Of a DNA stretch of 37,647 nucleotides, positions 34,038 to 37,647 are shown piece by piece. The translations under genes and the position numbers were made by a program. The number at the start of each line of letters is the position of its first letter. The stretch's first letter is position 1. The notes beneath the pieces are model-generated. The model saw only the letters and a list, made by a program, of their open reading frames with translations, searched no databases and had not been told where the DNA came from. This stretch comes from JBJXHB01 sp046160725 (lineage in GTDB: Bacteria; Pseudomonadota; Gammaproteobacteria; Burkholderiales; Burkholderiaceae_C), in the NCBI GenBank assembly GCA_046160725.1, contig JBJXHB010000143.1, forward strand, positions 1-37,647, read 5' to 3'.

Positions 34038-35021
34038 TCAATGTCCCGCAGTCGAGCGCTCGATGCGCAGGCGCGGGTCAACCGCAAAGTAAAGCAGATC
34101 CACCGCGAGGTTGATGATCACGAAGATCAGTGCGATCAGGCACAAGTAGGCCGCCATCACCGGTATGTCCGCGAACTGCACCGCCTGGATGAACAGCAGT
34201 CCCATGCCGGGCCACTGAAAGACCGTTTCGGTCACGATGGCAAAGGCAATCACCGACCCCAACTGCAGCCCGGTGATGGTGATGACCGGCACCAGCGTGT
34301 TCTTCAGCGCATGCCCGAAGTAGACCGCGCGATCCGGCAGGCCGCGCGCCCGCGCGAACTTGATGAAGTCGGTGCGCAGCACCTCCAGCATCTCGGCCCG
34401 GACCAGGCGCAGCACCAGTGTCATGGGGAACAGCGACAGCGTGACCGCGGGCAGGATCAGGTGTCGGATGCCGTCGGCTGTCAGAAGCCCCGTGCTGAGT
34501 GCGCCCAGGGTCACGACGTCACCGCGTCCAAAACTCGGGAGCCATTTCAGCGTGACGGCAAAAAACAGGATGAACAGGATGCCAATCAGGAAGTTGGGCA
34601 GCGAGACGCCGAGCAACGACCCTGCCATCACCAGCTGCGAGCCGACCGTCCCACGACGCAATGCCGAATAGACGCCCAGCGGAATGCCCGCTGCCAAACC
34701 GATCACGGACGCGACCGCCGCCAGCTCCAGCGTCGCGGGGAAGCGCTCCGCGATCAGCGTCGACACCTTGCGACCCTGGCGCAGGCTGAGACCGAACTCG
34801 CCCTGGATGGCATTGCCGGCGAAATGCCAGAACTGCACCGGCCATGGTTGATCCAGCCCGAGGTCAGCCCTCAGCGCCTGCCGTTGCTCGGGCGTGGCGT
34901 CCTGGCCGAGCAGGTTGTTCACCGGGTCGCCGACGAACTGGAACAGCATGAAGGCGATGAAGGCCACCGTGACCATGACGATCATGGCCTGCAACAGGCG
35001 GCGGATGACGAAGGCGAGCAT
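34038..35021 (-). CDS. Dipeptide/oligopeptide-type ABC transporter permease (DppB/OppB-like)
   Basis: Inner-membrane permease, 327 residues from the chosen start. It begins MLAFVIRRLLQAMIVMVTV, typical of DppB, and has FVGDPVNNLLGQDATPEQRQALRADLGLDQPW and YIF-like membrane segments. The EAA loop is FIKFARARGLPDRAVYFGHALKNTLVP, and the domain continues to the end in TETVFQWPGMGLLFIQAV. In-frame alternatives at 35048 (ATG) and 35072 (GTG) would add an Arg/Pro-rich leader. First gene of the B-C-D-F cassette; no binding-protein gene lies beside it. Confidence 0.92.
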   Translation of the reverse strand: MLAFVIRRLLQAMIVMVTVAFIAFMLFQFVGDPVNNLLGQDATPEQRQALRADLGLDQPWPVQFWHFAGNAIQGEFGLSLRQGRKVSTLIAERFPATLELAAVASVIGLAAGIPLGVYSALRRGTVGSQLVMAGSLLGVSLPNFLIGILFILFFAVTLKWLPSFGRGDVVTLGALSTGLLTADGIRHLILPAVTLSLFPMTLVLRLVRAEMLEVLRTDFIKFARARGLPDRAVYFGHALKNTLVPVITITGLQLGSVIAFAIVTETVFQWPGMGLLFIQAVQFADIPVMAAYLCLIALIFVIINLAVDLLYFAVDPRLRIERSTAGH

Positions 35022-35149
35022 GCGGGGCAGCGGCGGGCGGAGCCGCATCATCGGCAAGATGCGGCCTGCCACCTAGAGGGGAAAACCGGGTGGCGCAGCG
35101 CTGCAGCAGCCACGAGAGCCCAGGGCGTACGGACCCTGCGCCCAATTGA

Positions 35150-35175
35150 AACAGGGCGCCCTGGAGCGCCCTGTT
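35150..35175 (-). terminator. Terminator after the Ala/Lys repeat protein gene
   Basis: A perfect 10-base-pair stem (AACAGGGCGC / GCGCCCTGTT, 6-base loop) lies 41 bases after the stop at 35216. On the minus strand it is followed by TCAATT, a weak T-rich tail. It separates this gene from the downstream ABC cassette. Confidence 0.6.
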
Positions 35176-35215
35176 ATCCGAACCAGGCCCGTCGAAGGGC
35201 CCTCAGCGCGGGAAA

Positions 35216-35590
35216 TTACTTCTTGGCGCCGCCGGCCTCGCCCTTGCCGGTCTCGCCAGCCTTGTTGGCGGCGGCGGCTTCCTTCTTGACGTCGGCACGG
35301 GCCTTCTCGGACTTGGCTTCGGTGGCCTTGACCGCCTCACCCTTGCCGGTGTCGCCGGCCTTGGTGGCGGCGGCGCCTTCCTTCTTGACGTCGGCGCGGG
35401 CCTTGGTCGACTTGGCTTCGGTCTGGGCAGTGGCCTCGCCCTTGCCAACCTTGCCGTCCTTCACTGCGGAGGCAGCGTCGGCCTTGCGCTCGGCACGGGT
35501 GGTGCCACCAGCAGCGGCGTGGGAGGCGGCGAAGGCCGAAACAACCAGCAGCTGGCTGACGGCGGCGGCGATGATGAGCTTCTTGAACAT
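35216..35590 (-). CDS. Small secreted Ala/Lys/Glu-rich repeat protein
   Basis: A 124-residue protein of unknown function. The signal peptide is MFKKLIIAAAVSQLLVVSAFA-ASHA. The mature part is built of two 33-residue repeats, each beginning GKGEA and containing TEAKS.KARADVKKE and a KAG.T ending, followed by a partial third copy (GKGEAGGAKK). It has no cysteine and few hydrophobic residues, and is predicted to be soluble, highly charged and helical or disordered. A strong AGGAGA site precedes the ATG at 35590. It has its own terminator at 35150-35175 and lies downstream of a 9-base inverted repeat (35677-35701). It may be a periplasmic stress or cell-wall-associated protein, but nothing in the sequence shows its function. 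Confidence 0.82.
   Translation of the reverse strand: MFKKLIIAAAVSQLLVVSAFAASHAAAGGTTRAERKADAASAVKDGKVGKGEATAQTEAKSTKARADVKKEGAAATKAGDTGKGEAVKATEAKSEKARADVKKEAAAANKAGETGKGEAGGAKK
35219..35446 (-). repeat. 99-base coding tandem repeat
   Basis: Units at 35348-35446 and 35249-35347 plus a partial copy at 35219-35248 encode the 33-residue repeats of the secreted Ala/Lys protein. The conserved block CTTCTTGACGTCGGC recurs with a 99-base period on the plus strand. Copy number could vary between strains. Confidence 0.8.
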
Positions 35591-35676
35591 GTGGTTTCTC
35601 CTACCAGGAAAGGTTGAAAGTGCACCTCGTGAGTGGTGATGCGCGTCGCACCCCTCAGACGAGTCTGCCGGCGCAC

Positions 35677-35701
35677 ATGGTTGCCATAACGCGGCAACCA
35701 T
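35677..35701. promoter_or_regulatory. Perfect 9-base inverted repeat upstream of the repeat-protein gene
   Basis: ATGGTTGCC (35677-35685) and GGCAACCAT (35693-35701) form a perfect dyad with a 7-base gap. It lies about 87 bases upstream of the ATG at 35590. It looks like an operator for a dimeric regulator, or a hairpin in the leader. A smaller dyad CAGAC-GA-GTCTG follows at 35656-35667. No clear -35/-10 pair could be placed. Confidence 0.4.
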
Positions 35702-35736
35702 TGGATACGCTGACACGCGGGACCTTCAGCAACGGA

Positions 35737-35759
35737 AAAGCCGCCGTGAAGGCGGCTTT
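35737..35759 (-). terminator. Rho-independent terminator of the porin gene
   Basis: A 9-base-pair stem (AAAGCCGCC / GGCGGCTTT, 5-base loop) followed by TTTT on the minus strand lies 28 bases after the porin stop. It is a standard intrinsic terminator. Confidence 0.75.
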
Positions 35760-35787
35760 CCCTGCTTCATGACCCGGGAACCGGGAA

Positions 35788-36726
35788 TCAGAAGTTGTGC
35801 TTGATGCCCACGTCGTAGGCGGTCTTCTGGGTGGCCAGCTTGCTGTTGCGGGCGTAGTCGGCGTACAGCGTGGTGCGCTTGGACAGAGCGTAGTGGTAGC
35901 CCAGGCCCAGGCCGCTGATCGTCGTGGCGCTGCCGTTCTTGCGCTTGCCGAAGGCCGCGCGCAGTTCGCCCTGGCCCATGGTCATCGTGGCAGACACGAA
36001 CGTCGACTTGACCTTGACGTTGGCATTGGTCGTGCCATTGCCGATCAGGCCGGTCAGCTTGATCGCGCCAATCGTGAAGCCGCCGTTGACCGTGGTCCAC
36101 TTGTCGTTGGCGCCGCCCGGGTTCTCAAGGCCCAGACCGATGCTGAACGGACCACCTGCGTAGCCCAGGAACAACGACGTCGGCTTGTCGACGGTGTTGT
36201 TGAACTGGTCGGTCGCCTCACCGATCTGCGCGCCGAAGCTGATGCCGCTGGCGGAAATGCGATAGGTGATCGAGCTGTCGGTACGAACCGGAGCGATGCC
36301 GCCGCCGGTCACGCCAACCGTGAAGGTCGAGGCAGCCACGGTATCCCAGCCCCACGGGTCGGCAGCCAGCTGCGAGCCCAGGAACGCCGGGGTGTAGTCG
36401 CGGCCCAGCAGGACCTGACCGAAGCCACCTTCCAGGCCCACGACCGAACGGCCGTGCCAGAAGCGGCCACCGGCATTGCTGTCAGCGCCGGTGTCGGCGT
36501 TGAAGCGATGCTCCAGCTGGAAGCGGGCCTTCAGGCCGCCACCCAGGTCTTCAACACCCATCACGCCGAAGCGGCTGCCGGAGCCGTTCTGCATGACCTT
36601 GTTGCCAGAACCAGCATTCTTGCCGATCGAGGTGTCCAGACGGCCATACAGCGTGACGCTGGACTGGGCAGAAGCCACGCCCGCAAAAGCGGTAAGCGCG
36701 GCCAGAGCGAGCAAAGATTTCTTCAT
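35788..36726 (-). CDS. Gram-negative general porin
   Basis: Outer-membrane trimeric beta-barrel porin of 312 residues for diffusion of small hydrophilic solutes. The signal peptide is MKKSLLALAALTAFAGVASA-Q; the mature protein opens SSVTLYGRLDTSIG, the first strand of betaproteobacterial porins. SRFGVMGVEDLGGGLKARFQLEHRF and GRSVVGLEGGFGQVLLGRDYTP are family blocks, and the chain ends in YDVGIKHNF with the terminal Phe used for BAM recognition. It is somewhat shorter than the common 340-390 residues. The ATG at 36726 is chosen over one at 36741 for its GGAGA site 8 bases upstream. Monocistronic, with its own terminator. Confidence 0.94.
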   Translation of the reverse strand: MKKSLLALAALTAFAGVASAQSSVTLYGRLDTSIGKNAGSGNKVMQNGSGSRFGVMGVEDLGGGLKARFQLEHRFNADTGADSNAGGRFWHGRSVVGLEGGFGQVLLGRDYTPAFLGSQLAADPWGWDTVAASTFTVGVTGGGIAPVRTDSSITYRISASGISFGAQIGEATDQFNNTVDKPTSLFLGYAGGPFSIGLGLENPGGANDKWTTVNGGFTIGAIKLTGLIGNGTTNANVKVKSTFVSATMTMGQGELRAAFGKRKNGSATTISGLGLGYHYALSKRTTLYADYARNSKLATQKTAYDVGIKHNF

Positions 36727-36957
36727 TGCGTTGATCTCCAAGGTTGAACAAGAGGTCCCGATCCCTTAGGAAACCCACCGCTGTTGCGCGGGTCGATCAG
36801 GCCAACCTCCTCAGCGGAAGCTGGCGCTATTGCACCATCGCACAGCGGACCTTGCAAAGCCAATGCCCAAAAAAGGCCTGGGCATGTTGTCTGCCAACAA
36901 CGTGGTGTGTTTCCGGCCCGACCCGGCGTCAAGCCTGTCCGGCGCTATGCTGGGGCC
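36727..36957. other. Divergent intergenic region porin/coq7
   Basis: This gap must hold promoters for both genes. For the porin, TTTGCA and TGCAAT with an 18-base spacer (minus strand, about 36829-36858) is a weak candidate. A small dyad ATGCCCA / TGGGCAT flanks an A-rich run (36863-36885). No convincing promoter for coq7 was found. Confidence 0.3.
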
Positions 36958-37581
36958 ATGCTTTCCTTAGACACCGTGTTGAGCCAGCTGGACGAGGGCC
37001 TGCGCACCATCAGCGCGGCCTCCATGGCAGGCCGCCCCATGCCCACCCCGGACGGCCCGACCGACCTCGATGCTGCCGAGCGACGCCTGTCCGGGGCGCT
37101 GATGCGCGTCAACCATGTCGGCGAGGTCTGCGCCCAGGCGCTGTATCAGGCCCAGGCCCTGGTCGCCCGGAGCCAGGACCAGCGCGCGTGGATGCAGCAA
37201 GCCGCCAGTGAAGAGACCGACCATCTGGCCTGGACGGCACAGCGGCTGCGCGACCTGGGGGACCGGCCCAGCCTGCTCAACCCGCTTTGGTATGCCGGGG
37301 CGTTCACGGTCGGCTTGTTGGCCGGCCGTGCCGGCGACGCCTGGAGCCTGGGCTTCGTGGTCGAGACCGAACGCCAGGTCGAGCAACACCTGGCCGGACA
37401 CCTGCAGCGTCTGCCGGTGTCGGACGCGGCCTCCCGCGCGGTCGTGCAACAGATGCAGCAGGACGAGGCCCGGCATGCGGACACGGCACGGGCCGCCGGC
37501 GCCAGGCCCCTGCCCTCGCCCGTGGCCGCCTTGATGCGCGCCACGGCCAAAGTGATGACGACGACCGCGCACTGGGTCTAG
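36958..37581 (+). CDS. coq7: Demethoxyubiquinone hydroxylase Coq7
   Basis: Di-iron monooxygenase of ubiquinone synthesis that hydroxylates 2-polyprenyl-3-methyl-6-methoxy-1,4-benzoquinone; peripheral inner-membrane protein of 207 residues. The carboxylate and histidine ligands are seen as GALMRVNHVGEVCAQALY, SEETDHLAWTAQRL, FVVETERQVEQHL and QQDEARHADTA, which carry the paired ExxH motifs. The ATG at 36958 gives the family N-terminus MLSLDTVLSQLDEGLRTI; the frame is open upstream without family similarity. Confidence 0.96.
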   Translation: MLSLDTVLSQLDEGLRTISAASMAGRPMPTPDGPTDLDAAERRLSGALMRVNHVGEVCAQALYQAQALVARSQDQRAWMQQAASEETDHLAWTAQRLRDLGDRPSLLNPLWYAGAFTVGLLAGRAGDAWSLGFVVETERQVEQHLAGHLQRLPVSDAASRAVVQQMQQDEARHADTARAAGARPLPSPVAALMRATAKVMTTTAHWV

Positions 37582-37608
37582 GTCCACCCGCCGGCCACGA
37601 CCCAGCCC

Positions 37609-37647
37609 TTACGCCGGATCGGACACCAGCTCGAAGCTGGTGCTGAT
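37609..37647 (-). CDS. C-terminal end of an unidentified gene, partial
   Basis: A minus-strand frame of 12 codons plus TAA (ending FELVSDPA) enters from the right edge and would converge on coq7. It is too short to identify, and could be chance. Confidence 0.3.
   Translation of the reverse strand: MSTSFELVSDPA

Noticed and set aside
36863..36885. ATGCCCA / TGGGCAT dyad as a terminator for coq7 or the porin
   Set aside because: It lies upstream of both genes, not downstream of either, and the stem is short. It could be an operator, but nothing else supports that.

Overview
The window is GC-rich, gene-dense chromosomal DNA from a Gram-negative betaproteobacterium, most likely of the order Burkholderiales (a Rubrivivax/Leptothrix/Ideonella-like lineage fits best, but this is inference from gene content and order). 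The evidence is the run lysA-lptM-cyaY facing mrcA, then pilMNOPQ-aroK-aroB-dgt, gltBD, a complete mlaFEDACB set, and a general porin ending in Phe next to coq7. I saw no rRNA, tRNA, CRISPR array, phage or intact insertion sequence.

Layout. 1-2963 (-): a binding-protein ABC importer of the ferric-iron type (a fused permease running off the left edge, and its periplasmic binding protein). 3125-5522 (+): zwf and a HexR-type regulator behind a palindromic operator. 5519-9338 (-): the Mla phospholipid-transport operon mlaF-E-D-A-C-B, in which both mlaF and mlaE carry a single-base frameshift in a short homopolymer. 9513-15809 (-): glutamate synthase gltB-gltD. 15873-16746: two AATGGGG-type repeat modules, three small hairpins and a RAYT-family transposase-like gene that has lost its catalytic residues. 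16777-26540 (-): dgt, aroB, aroK, a Gly-run lipoprotein with Ig-like segments, pilQ, pilP, pilO, pilN and pilM, transcribed pilM first. 26771-29134 (+): mrcA (PBP1A). 29160-30974: cyaY (-) divergent from lptM-lysA (+). 31008-35021 (-): a dipeptide/oligopeptide-type ABC cassette (B-C-D-F) without a binding protein. 35216-36726 (-): a small secreted Ala/Lys repeat protein and a porin. 36958-37581 (+): coq7. A few codons of another minus-strand frame lie at the right edge.

How the genes work together: most of the window serves the cell envelope (Mla lipid trafficking, PBP1A, type IV pilus assembly, LptM, porin) together with core metabolism (NADPH supply by Zwf, ammonia assimilation by GltBD, the shikimate pathway, lysine and ubiquinone synthesis). 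The least ordinary items are the degenerate RAYT-like gene with its flanking hairpins and repeat modules between dgt and gltB, the lipoprotein inserted between pilQ and aroK, the two mla frameshifts, and an MlaA without a lipidation cysteine.
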